Source: Bog-756 sp963699345
GTDB taxonomy: Bacteria > Actinomycetota > Acidimicrobiia > Acidimicrobiales > RAAP-2
Assembly (NCBI GenBank): GCA_963699345.1
Contig: CAVOTL010000005.1
Location: 1,922,001-1,986,000 of the forward strand
Length of the DNA stretch: 64,000 nucleotides
Direction of reading: 5' to 3'
The notes under the pieces are model-generated. The model searched no databases and was not told the origin of the DNA. It was given only the letters and a program-made list of their open reading frames with translations. Of this stretch, positions 24,414 through 32,855 are shown piece after piece; position 1 is the first letter of the stretch, and each line of letters starts with the position of its first letter. A program made the position numbers and the translations under genes.

Positions 24414-26099
24414 TCAGGACGTGGGTTCGACCGGCGCGGGGACCGACCGTCGGAGGGCGAGCACGGCGATGTCGTCCGTCGATCCGGGCCCGGTGAGTTG
24501 GTCGATCAACGTGTCCACGAAGACCTCGAGGTCGTCCCCCTGGGCGGAGGCGGCGTCCACCAGTCGGGCGAGTCCGACGTCGAGCAGCTCGCCGCGTCGT
24601 TCGACGAGCCCGTCGGTGTAGAGCAGCAGCGTCTCGCCGGGCGCCACGGAGATCGGCTGCGCCGAGTAGGCGTACGCGCCGAGTCCGAGCGGGGGGTCGA
24701 CGGTGCCCTCGACGAGCCGGGCCCCGACGGAGGAGCACAGCACCGGGGGGAGGTGTCCGGCGTTCGCCAGGGTCATCGCGCCGGTGGCGGCGTCGCCCAC
24801 CCCGACGAGCACGGTGGCCATGTGGCCTTCCTCGGCGACGGTGATCTGACGGGCCGACAGGGCCAGGGCCTCGTCGGGCGAGTGCCCCTCCAACAGGTAG
24901 GCCCGGATGGTGAACCGGAGGTGGGCCATCGTCGTGGCGGCGCTGATGCCCCGGCCGGACACGTCACCCACCACGAAGGCGAACCCGGTGCCGCCGGTCC
25001 CGATGACGCTGTACCAGTCCCCTCCGACGCTGACCCGGTCGGCGCCGGCCACGAACCGCGAGGCCACGTCGAGGTCGGGGATGTCCGGGTTCCTACGGGG
25101 CAGGAGCGCCCGTTGCAGCGAGTCGGCGATGGCCCGCTGTTCGTCGAAGAGGGTGTCGAGGCGGTCGTAGAGCTGGGCGATGGTCCGGGCGTCGTCCTCG
25201 GCGAGGACGTGACGGCGCCGCAACCGAACCGACACCACGGCGATGGCGGCGGTGATGGCCACTCCGGCGACGAGGAAGATCCAGGGGAGATCCGCTCCGA
25301 GGGTCCCCCCGAGCTGGCCCTCGGGCGCGGTCTCCAACGTGAGCCACGAATCGCCGAAGGGAACCACGACCCGGGCCGTGTCGCCGGACAGGGGAAGTTC
25401 GCCGAGGGGCACATCGGTGGTGGCGAGATCGGCGGTCGACGGATGGCGTCCCACGTAGGTGGCGAACTCGAGGTCGGCGAAGGCCGACCCCTGCTCGACG
25501 GGCACCTGTCGGGAGGCCGGGATCGGGCGTTCCGCGTACACGACGTATCCGGGCCCGGGGCCGTCCGACACCGCGTAGGCGATCCGCTGGAGGAGGTCGG
25601 TCGAGATGCCGCGCACGATCGCCGTGTGACCCGACTGGGCCAGCGTCAGCATCTGGGCGCGGGCGGCCGGCGAGATGAGCGGGGTGCCGACCGAGGCCAC
25701 CTCCGCCGCCGGCGCCGAGGGACCGGACGTCCGCCACAGCGATGCGTGGGCGAACACCTTGCCGGGCCCCACGTAGGGCGTCAGGTACGTCTCGAAGATC
25801 GCCGGGTCGCCCGACGTGTGCGAGGCCAACTGCGCGGAGGTCACGAGCGGGCTCTCGACGCTGGCGATGGTGGCCGACAGCACGGCGGCGGCCTGGACCG
25901 TCTGGAGCTGCAGCAGCCGGTGGTCGTTGTTGCGGTTCAGCACCAGGGCGATCCAGCTGCAGGTCAAGGTGATCACCAGGCCCAGCACCACCACGACGAT
26001 CCCGGTCCGCGTGGGTGAGCCCACGCGGACCGCCGACGGGGCCGTCCGGGCCCGTCGGCTCCCGGTCGTCCCCGAGTCCAGGGCGTCCTCGTCGCTCAC
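24414..26099 (-). CDS. Membrane-bound SpoIIE-type PP2C phosphatase with extracytoplasmic sensor
   Basis: A 561-residue protein. TM1 lies at about residues 33-54, an extracytoplasmic sensor domain follows to about 270, and TM2 lies at about 270-292. The cytoplasmic part is a short helical linker (AQLYDRLDTLFDEQRAIADS) and a SpoIIE/RsbU PP2C domain with LQRALLP, GGDWYSV, VVGDVSGRGISAA, LLYTDGLVERR and STDDIAVLAL, giving the Mn-binding aspartates. It should dephosphorylate a STAS antagonist in response to an outside signal. The two other components of such a switch lie upstream on the same strand. The start is GTG 26099. Confidence 0.9.
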   Translation of the reverse strand: MSDEDALDSGTTGSRRARTAPSAVRVGSPTRTGIVVVVLGLVITLTCSWIALVLNRNNDHRLLQLQTVQAAAVLSATIASVESPLVTSAQLASHTSGDPAIFETYLTPYVGPGKVFAHASLWRTSGPSAPAAEVASVGTPLISPAARAQMLTLAQSGHTAIVRGISTDLLQRIAYAVSDGPGPGYVVYAERPIPASRQVPVEQGSAFADLEFATYVGRHPSTADLATTDVPLGELPLSGDTARVVVPFGDSWLTLETAPEGQLGGTLGADLPWIFLVAGVAITAAIAVVSVRLRRRHVLAEDDARTIAQLYDRLDTLFDEQRAIADSLQRALLPRRNPDIPDLDVASRFVAGADRVSVGGDWYSVIGTGGTGFAFVVGDVSGRGISAATTMAHLRFTIRAYLLEGHSPDEALALSARQITVAEEGHMATVLVGVGDAATGAMTLANAGHLPPVLCSSVGARLVEGTVDPPLGLGAYAYSAQPISVAPGETLLLYTDGLVERRGELLDVGLARLVDAASAQGDDLEVFVDTLIDQLTGPGSTDDIAVLALRRSVPAPVEPTS

Positions 26100-26256
26100 G
26101 CCCGGTGCCCCCCGGTCGACACGGGTCCCTTCATGAGGTGGGCGTCATCGACGTCCCCGCTCCGGCGGACAGGTCGGCGGGACGGAAGGCGGGGTGGGTG
26201 GTGACTCGGGTCGCGGGGCTTCGGTGGTCTTCGCCGGGATGTCCGTCGGCCACCGG

Positions 26257-26751
26257 TCAGCTGGCCACCCGGAACCGCGAGCGCAACCTCCGCCCGCTGT
26301 CGTCGTCGCGGTCCGCCGTCGGGCTGGTGCTGTTCCTGACCGGGGACTTCCCGTCGGACGAACGGCCGGCGCCGTCGGCGACGGGGTCCGCGTCGATCCG
26401 GAACCACACGGACGTGCCGTGGTCGTCGGTGTCCTCGGCGCCCCACTCGTCCGACAGCTCGTCGACGATCCTCAGACCGCGACCGTGGGGCTCGTGGTCG
26501 TCGGGATGCTGGACGACGGGGGTACCCACGCCGGCGTCGGTCACCGTGACGTGGATGATGCTGCCGTCGCGCTCTACCCGCACGGCGAAGCCGCCTCCGG
26601 CGTGCACGATGGCGTTGGTGGCGAGCTCGGAGACCATCAGCACGATTGCCTCGCGTACGGCCGGCGGTGCGTCCGCGGTGGCCGAGGCCACGAACCGTCG
26701 ACTGCTGCCCACGGACGCGTCGGAATCGTCGAACCGGCGCTGCGTCGTCAC
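26257..26751 (-). CDS. Anti-sigma factor kinase-like ATP-binding protein (RsbW/HATPase_c_2)
   Basis: A 164-residue GHKL ATPase domain: N box MVSELATNAIVHAG, G1 box DAGVGTP, G2 box GRGLRIVDELSDEWG and a terminal GTSVWFRI strand. This is the RsbW/SpoIIAB-type serine kinase that phosphorylates its STAS partner and may bind a sigma factor. A basic, disordered tail of about 40 residues follows the domain. The GTG at 26751 overlaps the upstream STAS stop as GTGA, so the two are translationally coupled. No sigma factor gene is in the window, so its target is unknown. Confidence 0.88.
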   Translation of the reverse strand: MTTQRRFDDSDASVGSSRRFVASATADAPPAVREAIVLMVSELATNAIVHAGGGFAVRVERDGSIIHVTVTDAGVGTPVVQHPDDHEPHGRGLRIVDELSDEWGAEDTDDHGTSVWFRIDADPVADGAGRSSDGKSPVRNSTSPTADRDDDSGRRLRSRFRVAS

Positions 26752-27089
26752 CCGTCCATCCCGAAGGCGTCGACCAGACCGGTGGCCTCGAGCACCCGTC
26801 GGACGATGGGACTGGCCTCGCTCACCTGGACGGTGCCGACGCGGTTGGCCACCCGAACGAGCAGGGCGATCCCAGAACTGTCCATGAACTCGAGGTTCCC
26901 AAGGTCGAACACCACTCGCTCCGTCGGATCGCCCAGGTAGGGTTCGATACCCTCCGCCACCCCGTCCACACTTGCGATGTCGAGCTCGCCGGTGATGGTG
27001 ACGGTCGGCTGCTGGGGGTCCAGTAGCGACACCTGGAACGAGGCGGTGCCCTCGTCGACCTCGACCCGGTCGTCACTGCTCTCCCTCAT
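26748..27089 (-). CDS. STAS-domain anti-sigma factor antagonist
   Basis: A 113-residue STAS protein. The conserved phosphorylation site is in NLEFMDSSGIALLVRV, with Ser71 in the SpoIIAA Ser58 position. The opening strands (TVTITGELDIASVDGV) fit the SpoIIAA/RsbV group. The ATG at 27089 is preceded by AGGAGG with six-base spacing; the longer frame to 27179 is not supported. It is the first gene of the partner-switching module, followed by the kinase (4-bp overlap) and the SpoIIE phosphatase 157 bp further. Confidence 0.9.
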   Translation of the reverse strand: MRESSDDRVEVDEGTASFQVSLLDPQQPTVTITGELDIASVDGVAEGIEPYLGDPTERVVFDLGNLEFMDSSGIALLVRVANRVGTVQVSEASPIVRRVLEATGLVDAFGMDG

Positions 27090-27249
27090 CCCACCCTCCT
27101 CCTGCCTCGTGACCCGGTCCGCACCGTCCCCACCAAGGGGGATTGCGCCCGGACCACGGTATCCGTCCTCCCGGCGCATAGCCAGGGGTGGCGCCCGGTC
27201 CGGGGTACCGATGGGGTGAGGACGCGGACAGGCGGACGCCCCGTCCCGT

Positions 27250-28836
27250 TCAGACCTCGGGCCGCTCGTCGGCCAGGTCGCGCAGCTTGTTCTTCAACAG
27301 CTTGTCGAGGGTGCCCAGGGGGAACTCCTCGACCACGTAGACGGCGCGCGGCACCTTGAACTCGGCGAGCTGCGCCGAACACGCCCCGATCACGGCCTGT
27401 TCGAGCTCGTCGGGCGTCGGCGGGTCGGGGGAGGTGATCACGAAGGCCACGACCACCTGGTCGAGCCACTCGTGCTTCTTGCCCACCACGGCCACCTGGG
27501 CCACCCCGGGCACGGTCGCGACGACCTCCTCGACCTCGCGGGCCGAGACGTTCTCGCCTCCCACCTTGATGAGGTCCTTGTCCCGCTCCTGGTAGAAGAC
27601 GTTGCCGCCGGGTCCCATCTGGACCATGTCGCCGGTCTTGAACCAGCCGTCCTCGAACGAGGCGCGGTTGGCCTCGGGGTTGTCGAAGTACTCGAGGAAG
27701 ATCTGGATGCCCCGGGTCCCACGCATCCACAGCTCGCCCGTCTCGCCCTCCGCGCAGAGCCTCCCGGTGTCCTTGTCGACCACGGCGAGTTCGTACCCCG
27801 GAGCCACGTGACCCATGGACCGGGTCGGCAGTCGTTCCGCCGGCTTGCCGGTGATGGCGTGGGACACCAGCTCGGTCATCCCGTAGGCGGCGTAGACGTC
27901 GATGCCGAACATGCGGTCGAGGTCCGGCATGATCAGCCCGAAGACGCCGACGCGCAGACTGGTGGATGGGCGGTCCGCCTGCGCGAGCGTCCCCATCACG
28001 AACGGCATGAGGGAGATGTGGGTGATCCCCTGCCGGTCCACGACGTCCCAGAAGCGGGTGGTCGACCACTTCGGCGTCAGCACGGCCGTGGCGCCGACCC
28101 CGAGCACCGGGAAGAACGTCCAGCTCTGCGCGTTCACGTGGAAGAACGGCAGGTAGATGAGGTATCGGTCGTCGGGGCCGAGGTCGATGTTGCGGGGTCC
28201 GAGGCGGCTGGCCCAGACGGCGTTGGCGTGCGTGTGGACGACGGCCTTGGGCTTGTTCGTCGTTCCCGAGGTGAACATGATCCCGAAGGGGAGCAGGGGT
28301 TCGGCCGGCCGACCCGGCCAGTCCGCGGCGTCGCCGTAGAGGTCGTCGAAGGATTCGAACCCCGACCCGACCGCGTCCGGGGTGTCGACCCCGTCGGTGT
28401 CGGTGGCGGTCACGGCCACCCACCGCAGGTCCGGGCCGGCAGCCGTCACCATCGCGGCGTACCGGGGCTGGGTGACGGCCGCCACGCACTGCGCCTTGTC
28501 GATGAAGTAGGCGAGCTCGGCCGCCACCGATTTGGTGTTCGTCGTGACCCCGACGGCACCGACGGTGGCACACGCCAACCACGCCAGGACGAGTTCGGGG
28601 CAGTTGTCCGCGTGGAGGAGGACCTTGTCACCCCGGGTCACGCCGTGGGCCACCAGGCCGGCGGCCAGCCGGTGGGTGTCGGCCTGCAGCTCCCGGTAGC
28701 TCCACTGGCGGCCGTCGCCCGACGGCGGGTCCCACACCAGCACCGGGTGGTCCGGCCGGTGCTCGGCCCAGTGGTCGAGGAGCCAGGGGATGTCCTGGCC
28801 GTGCATCTGGAATTCCTGGAGGGCGACGTCGTCCAT
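27250..28836 (-). CDS. AMP-dependent acyl-CoA synthetase
   Basis: A 528-residue ANL superfamily ligase. The P-loop region FTSGTTNKPKAVVHTHANAV, the YGMTELVSHA motif, DGWFKTGDMVQMG hinge region and the C-terminal GTLDKLLKNKLRD with the adenylation lysine are all present. It converts a carboxylic acid to its acyl-CoA through an acyl-AMP. Sequence resembles medium-chain or cyclohexanecarboxylate-type ligases, but substrate cannot be fixed. I use ATG 28836; a TTG two codons earlier is less likely. A HxlR regulator gene ends 42 bp upstream on the same strand, in position for co-transcription. Confidence 0.9.
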   Translation of the reverse strand: MDDVALQEFQMHGQDIPWLLDHWAEHRPDHPVLVWDPPSGDGRQWSYRELQADTHRLAAGLVAHGVTRGDKVLLHADNCPELVLAWLACATVGAVGVTTNTKSVAAELAYFIDKAQCVAAVTQPRYAAMVTAAGPDLRWVAVTATDTDGVDTPDAVGSGFESFDDLYGDAADWPGRPAEPLLPFGIMFTSGTTNKPKAVVHTHANAVWASRLGPRNIDLGPDDRYLIYLPFFHVNAQSWTFFPVLGVGATAVLTPKWSTTRFWDVVDRQGITHISLMPFVMGTLAQADRPSTSLRVGVFGLIMPDLDRMFGIDVYAAYGMTELVSHAITGKPAERLPTRSMGHVAPGYELAVVDKDTGRLCAEGETGELWMRGTRGIQIFLEYFDNPEANRASFEDGWFKTGDMVQMGPGGNVFYQERDKDLIKVGGENVSAREVEEVVATVPGVAQVAVVGKKHEWLDQVVVAFVITSPDPPTPDELEQAVIGACSAQLAEFKVPRAVYVVEEFPLGTLDKLLKNKLRDLADERPEV

Positions 28837-28884
28837 CGGCAAAGTATGTCCGACCTTGCGCCGACCGGCCGACGGGGTCCGGCC

Positions 28885-29361
28885 TCAGCGGCCCCGGGTG
28901 GCGATGAGCCCGGGTGATCTCCCCGCGCCGGGGACGGCGTGGACGTCGCGTGGCCCCACCGGCTCGCGGCAGTGTTCGCAGACCATGATCTGCCGGCCGG
29001 TGTGTCCGCACGCGTCGTGGACGACCTCGACCGGAGGCCCGTCAGGGGCCGCGTACGTGTCGCCCCACTGCCGCATGGCGGTGAGCACGGGCCACAGGTC
29101 CCGGCCCTTGGTCGTCAGCCGGTAGTCGTCGCGGGGCGGGTGCTCGGAGTAGGGGACCCGCTTGAGCACGCCCGCTTCGACGAGCTTGGTCAGCCGCTGC
29201 TGGAGGATGTTGCGCGAGATCCCGAGGCGCTGGCGGAAGTCGTCGAACCTCGTGACTCCGAGGAACGCGTCCCGGACGACGAGCATCGTCCACCAGTCGC
29301 CCACCACCTCGAGGCACTGGGCGACTGAGCAGTCCATGTCGGCGAAGCTCTTCCGTTCCAC
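28885..29361 (-). CDS. HxlR family transcriptional regulator
   Basis: A 158-residue winged-helix regulator. The family opening MERKSFADMDCSVAQCLEVV is followed by VGDWWTMLVVRDAFLGVTRF, the recognition helix region LGISRNILQQRLTKLVEAGV and the wing RDDYRLTTKGRDLWPVL. The C-terminus has CGHTGRQIMVCEHC, a possible small metal-binding pair. HxlR proteins are MarR-like dimers that often repress a neighbouring efflux or detoxification gene. The start is GTG 29361. It is divergent from an MFS pump, with a dyad-rich 53-bp spacer. Confidence 0.9.
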   Translation of the reverse strand: MERKSFADMDCSVAQCLEVVGDWWTMLVVRDAFLGVTRFDDFRQRLGISRNILQQRLTKLVEAGVLKRVPYSEHPPRDDYRLTTKGRDLWPVLTAMRQWGDTYAAPDGPPVEVVHDACGHTGRQIMVCEHCREPVGPRDVHAVPGAGRSPGLIATRGR

Positions 29362-29371
29362 GGGACCAGCC

Positions 29372-29430
29372 TAGTCAGTTGCATCATGGAACGCAATCGA
29401 TTAGGGTGCGTTGCATGACGCAACTGACTA
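29372..29430. promoter_or_regulatory. Dyad-symmetric operator region of the HxlR/MFS divergent promoter
   Basis: TAGTCAGTTGC (29372-29382) is exactly repeated inverted as GCAACTGACTA (29420-29430). Inside are two smaller dyads: TTGC-N10-GCAA (29379-29396) and GTTGC-N5-GCAAC (29410-29424), the latter nested with TGCGT-N6-ACGCA (29407-29422). The MFS start codon (29415) lies within the second dyad. Two similar dyads between a regulator and its divergent pump strongly suggest autoregulated repression by the HxlR protein. Confidence 0.6.
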
Positions 29431-30980
29431 CCGCTCCCCAGCCCCCGTCGGTGCCTGTGACCCCCGCCGCCCGCAGACTGGTGTTCGCGGTGACCGCTCT
29501 GGGCGCGTTCATGGCCTCCCTCGACCTGTCGATCGTGAACGTGGCCTTCCCGGCCCTCGAGCGGACCTTCTCCGGTGACTCCCGGGCCACCCTGGCGTGG
29601 GTCATCACCGGGTACAGCATCGTGTTCGGCGCACTGCTGGTGGTCGCGGGCCGGACCGCCGACCGCCTCGGCAGCCGGCGCATCTTCTTCGCCGGCCTCG
29701 GGGTCTTCTGCCTCGGCTCTCTGTTGTGCGGGTTGGCGCCGACGGTGGTACTGCTGGTCGCCGGGCGGTTGGTCCAGGGCGTCGGGGCGGCCGCCCTCCT
29801 GCCCTCGTCCCTCGCCCTCCTGCTCGGCGCCTTCCCCACCGAGCGGCGGTCCCAGATGGTGGCGCTGTGGGGCGGCATCGGGGCGCTGGCGGTGGCCACG
29901 GGACCGTCGGTCGGGGCGCTGCTCATCACCGGGTTCGGGTGGCGGGCGGCGTTCTTCGTCAACCTGCCGATCGGCCTGGTGGCCTGGGTGGTCGGCCGTC
30001 GGGTTCTGGAACGCACCCCCGGTTCGGGTTCGACCGCGGCGCCGGACTATCTCGGCGTGCTGCTCCTGGCGGGATCGCTGTCCGCCCTCGTGCTGGCCAT
30101 ATCGGAGGGCCCGGACTGGGGGTGGACCAGCTCCGCGGTGCTCGTCAGTGGTGCCCTGGCCGTCGTCCTCATGGTCACCTTCGTCCTCCGGTCGGCACGC
30201 CACGCCGAGCCCGTGCTCGACCTGACGCTGTTCCGGTCCCGCTCGTTCAGCGTGGCCAACCTGGCCACGCTGCTGTACGCCATGGGCTTCTTCGCCATGC
30301 TCCTGGGCAACATCCTGTTCCTCACCAGTGTGTGGGGCTACCCCATCCTCCTGGCCGGTCTGGCCGTCACCCCGGGTCCGCTGGTCGTCGCCCTGGTCGC
30401 CGGGCCCGCCGGCAAGCTGGCCGGCCGGATCGGCTTCCGCCCGGTCCTGCTCGTCGGCTTCGTCGTCTTCGCGTCGGGCCTGGCCTGGTACGCACTCCGG
30501 GTCGGCGTCGAGCGCGACTTCCTCGGCGTGTGGCTTCCGGGGAGCCTCATCGTCGGACTCGGTATCGGCCTCACCTTCCCCGTCCTCAGTGCCGCCGCCG
30601 TCTCCAGCCTGGAGGCCCGGCGGTTCGCGGTGGGCAGCGCCGTCAACCAGACCGCCCGGCAGGTCGGCGGCGCGCTGGGCGTGGCCGTGCTCGTCGTCGT
30701 GCTCGGCACCCCCACCTCGCCGACCGCCGCCCTGGACGCGTTCCACCACCTCTGGTGGTTCGTCGCGGTGATGGCGGTGTCGTCGGGCACCGTCTGTCTG
30801 CTGTTGCGGCCATCCCGCGCCGCCGCTCCCGCCCCGGAGGCCGTCGTCCCGACCGAGGCCCCGTGGCGGGGGGCGCAGGCGCAGGCGCCGCTGCCGGCCA
30901 CGGTGCCGGTGCCGGTGGCGACCACCGACGTGCCCCGTCGGCGGTCCTGGGCGACGACCACCCCTCGGGAGCGGGCATGA
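29415..30980 (+). CDS. MFS transporter, DHA2 (14-TM) drug:proton antiporter family
   Basis: A 521-residue membrane protein with about 14 predicted segments. Motif A-like GRTADRLGSRRIFFAG and motif C-like GALAVATGPSVGALL are present, as is the D1 motif at LDLSIVNVAFPAL typical of DHA2/EmrB/QacA exporters. The Pro/Ala-rich tail of about 60 residues is probably disordered. It probably exports a hydrophobic compound. The start ATG 29415 lies inside the operator dyad of the divergent HxlR gene. The thioesterase gene overlaps its stop (ATGA). Confidence 0.9.
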   Translation: MTQLTTAPQPPSVPVTPAARRLVFAVTALGAFMASLDLSIVNVAFPALERTFSGDSRATLAWVITGYSIVFGALLVVAGRTADRLGSRRIFFAGLGVFCLGSLLCGLAPTVVLLVAGRLVQGVGAAALLPSSLALLLGAFPTERRSQMVALWGGIGALAVATGPSVGALLITGFGWRAAFFVNLPIGLVAWVVGRRVLERTPGSGSTAAPDYLGVLLLAGSLSALVLAISEGPDWGWTSSAVLVSGALAVVLMVTFVLRSARHAEPVLDLTLFRSRSFSVANLATLLYAMGFFAMLLGNILFLTSVWGYPILLAGLAVTPGPLVVALVAGPAGKLAGRIGFRPVLLVGFVVFASGLAWYALRVGVERDFLGVWLPGSLIVGLGIGLTFPVLSAAAVSSLEARRFAVGSAVNQTARQVGGALGVAVLVVVLGTPTSPTAALDAFHHLWWFVAVMAVSSGTVCLLLRPSRAAAPAPEAVVPTEAPWRGAQAQAPLPATVPVPVATTDVPRRRSWATTTPRERA

Positions 30981-31579
30981 GTGTCGACGCCGGCCGCCCG
31001 ACACCGCTCGTGTCCGGATCTCCGACCGCCGATGGGGACCCGACCCCGGCCGGGGTGGCCCACCCGTCGTGGGGGCCGGCGTCGACCAGGACGGTGACCT
31101 GGTACGACCCGATGGTGACCGCCCGGCGTGGCCGGCAACTGTCCGGCATCGAATTCCTCGAGGCCATCCGCCGGGGAGATCTGGCGCCTCCGCCCATCGC
31201 ATCGCTGCTGGGCTTCACCATCGAGGAGATCGAGGTCGGCAGGGTCGTGTTCGGCTGCACGCCGGACGATTCGGTCTACAACCCGCTCGGCATCGTCCAC
31301 GGTGGCCTGGTCTGCACGCTGGCCGACACCGTCATCGGGTGCGCCCTCCAGACCACCCTGCCCCTCGGTTCCACCTACACGTCGATCAGCCTGGAGGTGA
31401 GCTACCTGCGCCCGGTCGGGAGCGGGAGCATGCTGCGGGCCACCGGTACCGTCACCAAACCGGGCCGTCGGGTGGGCTTCGCGACCGCCGAGATCGTGGA
31501 CGGCACCGGGCGGTCGGTCGCCACGGCGACGGGCAGCTGCCTGGTCATGGAGGTGCCCCCCGGGGCCGTCGCCGGCTGA
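30977..31579 (+). CDS. PaaI/hotdog-fold thioesterase
   Basis: A 200-residue protein with a long N-terminal extension (residues 1-75, Pro/Gly-rich then helical) before a hotdog domain. NPLGIVHGGLVCTLADTVIG is the PaaI signature with the HGG loop and catalytic acidic residue. YTSISLEVSYLRPVGSGSML and VATATGSCLVM complete the fold. It should hydrolyse acyl- or aroyl-CoA thioesters. It is translationally coupled to the MFS gene (ATGA at 30977-30980), so export and CoA-thioester hydrolysis may be jointly controlled by the HxlR regulator. Confidence 0.88.
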   Translation: MSVDAGRPTPLVSGSPTADGDPTPAGVAHPSWGPASTRTVTWYDPMVTARRGRQLSGIEFLEAIRRGDLAPPPIASLLGFTIEEIEVGRVVFGCTPDDSVYNPLGIVHGGLVCTLADTVIGCALQTTLPLGSTYTSISLEVSYLRPVGSGSMLRATGTVTKPGRRVGFATAEIVDGTGRSVATATGSCLVMEVPPGAVAG

Positions 31580-31612
31580 CGCGGCCGCCGCTGGGCCGAC
31601 CGACCGCCCCGC

Positions 31613-31855
31613 CTACTGCCGGTAGTCCTCCACCACGCCCGGATCCCGGAGGGCCACGTCGTCGGGATCGAGTCCGGCGTGGCGTCGGGCGCGCCGTTGG
31701 CGGAGCAGGTCCCAACACTGGTCGAGGGCGATCTCGAGGTCCCGGAGGCGACGACGTTCGTCCTCCCCCAACCCGTCGGCGCCCTCGGACCGCTCGAGCC
31801 GGTGCTCCTCTTCGGCCAGCTGGTTGATCCGTTGGACGATCTCGTCGTCATCCAT
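31613..31855 (-). CDS. DUF2630 family protein
   Basis: An 80-residue protein. The core EIVQRINQLAEEEHRLE, then ALDQCWDLLRQRRARRHAG and a terminal VVEDYRQ, is characteristic of DUF2630, small helical proteins widespread in actinobacteria. The ATG at 31855 has GGGAGG eight bases upstream; a GTG three codons earlier would have no spacing to it. Function unknown. It is convergent with the thioesterase gene. Confidence 0.88.
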   Translation of the reverse strand: MDDDEIVQRINQLAEEEHRLERSEGADGLGEDERRRLRDLEIALDQCWDLLRQRRARRHAGLDPDDVALRDPGVVEDYRQ

Positions 31856-31985
31856 CGTGTCCACCTCCCGGTGTGGTCGTCGCGTCGGACCGCGGTGCCC
31901 CCTCCCGGTCTACCGGATCCCGGTACCCACCCGTTCCACCGACCCGTCCGGCGAACCTCGTGCGACCGCCGGGGACACCGGACGG

Positions 31986-32588
31986 TCAGGCCGTGACGGG
32001 GGAGGGTGCCGGGGTACGCAGGCCCTCGAGGGCGATGTCGAGGATGCGGGGGATCTGTCCCTCGTCCGACGCCGGCATCTTCGAGATGCCGGCGACGAGC
32101 AGGACCACGTCGTCGATCGACACGTCCGGGCGGACGGCCCCGGCCTGCTGGGCCCGGACCAGGAGGCGGTCGCCGGCCCCGTAGAAAGCGGTGCGGCAAC
32201 CCCGGAACACCGCGGCGTCACGACCGAGGTGGTCGAACAGCTCGGCCGACAGGGCCTGCTTGGTGGCCAGGTAGTCGAGGAACCGGTGCAACCACGCCAC
32301 GAGTCCCTCCCACGGCGGCTCCGCCATCAGCTCCTCGGCGGTCTGGCAGACGGCCTCGACTTCCTCCACGTACACCGCCTCGAGCAGGTCCTGGCGGGTG
32401 GGGAAGTTCCGGTAGAGGGTGCCGATGCCGACCCCCGCCCGCCGGGCGATCTCCTCGAGCGAGGCCGAGCCACCCTCCTCGGTGAAGGCCTCGCGGGCCG
32501 CGCCGACCAGTTTGTCGTAGTTGCGGCGCGCATCGGCCCGCTTCGGTCGCGGCGACCGCACGTCCGGCACGGTGTCGGGGCTGGCCAT
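31986..32588 (-). CDS. TetR family transcriptional regulator
   Basis: A 200-residue regulator. The N-terminal HTH runs NYDKLVGAAREAFTEEGGSA, then LEEIARRAGVGIGTLYRNFP, the classical TetR recognition helix, and the remainder is a helical ligand domain similar to TetR_C_33-type (SBD) proteins. The start ATG 32588 is chosen over the longer frame to 32792 because about ten residues of linker before the HTH suffice. A cluster of GTGGAGG inverted repeats lies directly upstream, and the divergent gene encodes a hemerythrin protein. Confidence 0.88.
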   Translation of the reverse strand: MASPDTVPDVRSPRPKRADARRNYDKLVGAAREAFTEEGGSASLEEIARRAGVGIGTLYRNFPTRQDLLEAVYVEEVEAVCQTAEELMAEPPWEGLVAWLHRFLDYLATKQALSAELFDHLGRDAAVFRGCRTAFYGAGDRLLVRAQQAGAVRPDVSIDDVVLLVAGISKMPASDEGQIPRILDIALEGLRTPAPSPVTA

Positions 32589-32593
32589 GGCAG

Positions 32594-32669
32594 TGGAGAG
32601 GCTACTCGTCGGCGAAGTGGAGGATTCCTCCGGATGGCTACCGAGGGGTCCTCCACTTGCCGGTGGAGG
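32594..32669. promoter_or_regulatory. Cluster of inverted GTGGAGG/CCTCCAC repeats upstream of the TetR gene
   Basis: The 267-bp divergent gap holds GGAGGA-T-TCCTCC (32619-32631), AAGTGGAGGA (32615-32624) inverted as TCCTCCACTT (32649-32658), and CCTCCAC-N6-GTGGAGG (32650-32669). A further GTGGAGAGG occurs near 32594. Overlapping palindromes of one motif next to a TetR gene are a plausible operator. Confidence 0.5.
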
Positions 32670-32855
32670 TGCCCTCCAGTTCAGTGGCGGCCTCCGGCCC
32701 ACGACCGGCGCGAGCCGCCGGCCACGGTGCGGCGACGTCGACCGGAGCCCAGGATGACCGATGAGGCCGGGGCGGCGGCGTTTGGGGCGCACGGGGTCGG
32801 GTAGTGGCCCGCCTGGACCGGAGGCGCCGGTCGATCGGACGAGTCGGAGGCAGCC

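Noticed and set aside
28127..28155. A second parS-like CACGTG near 28136.
   Set aside because: The arms do not match (GTTCACGTGGAAG lacks the GTTN-CACGTG-NAAC spacing) and it lies in the acyl-CoA synthetase coding sequence.
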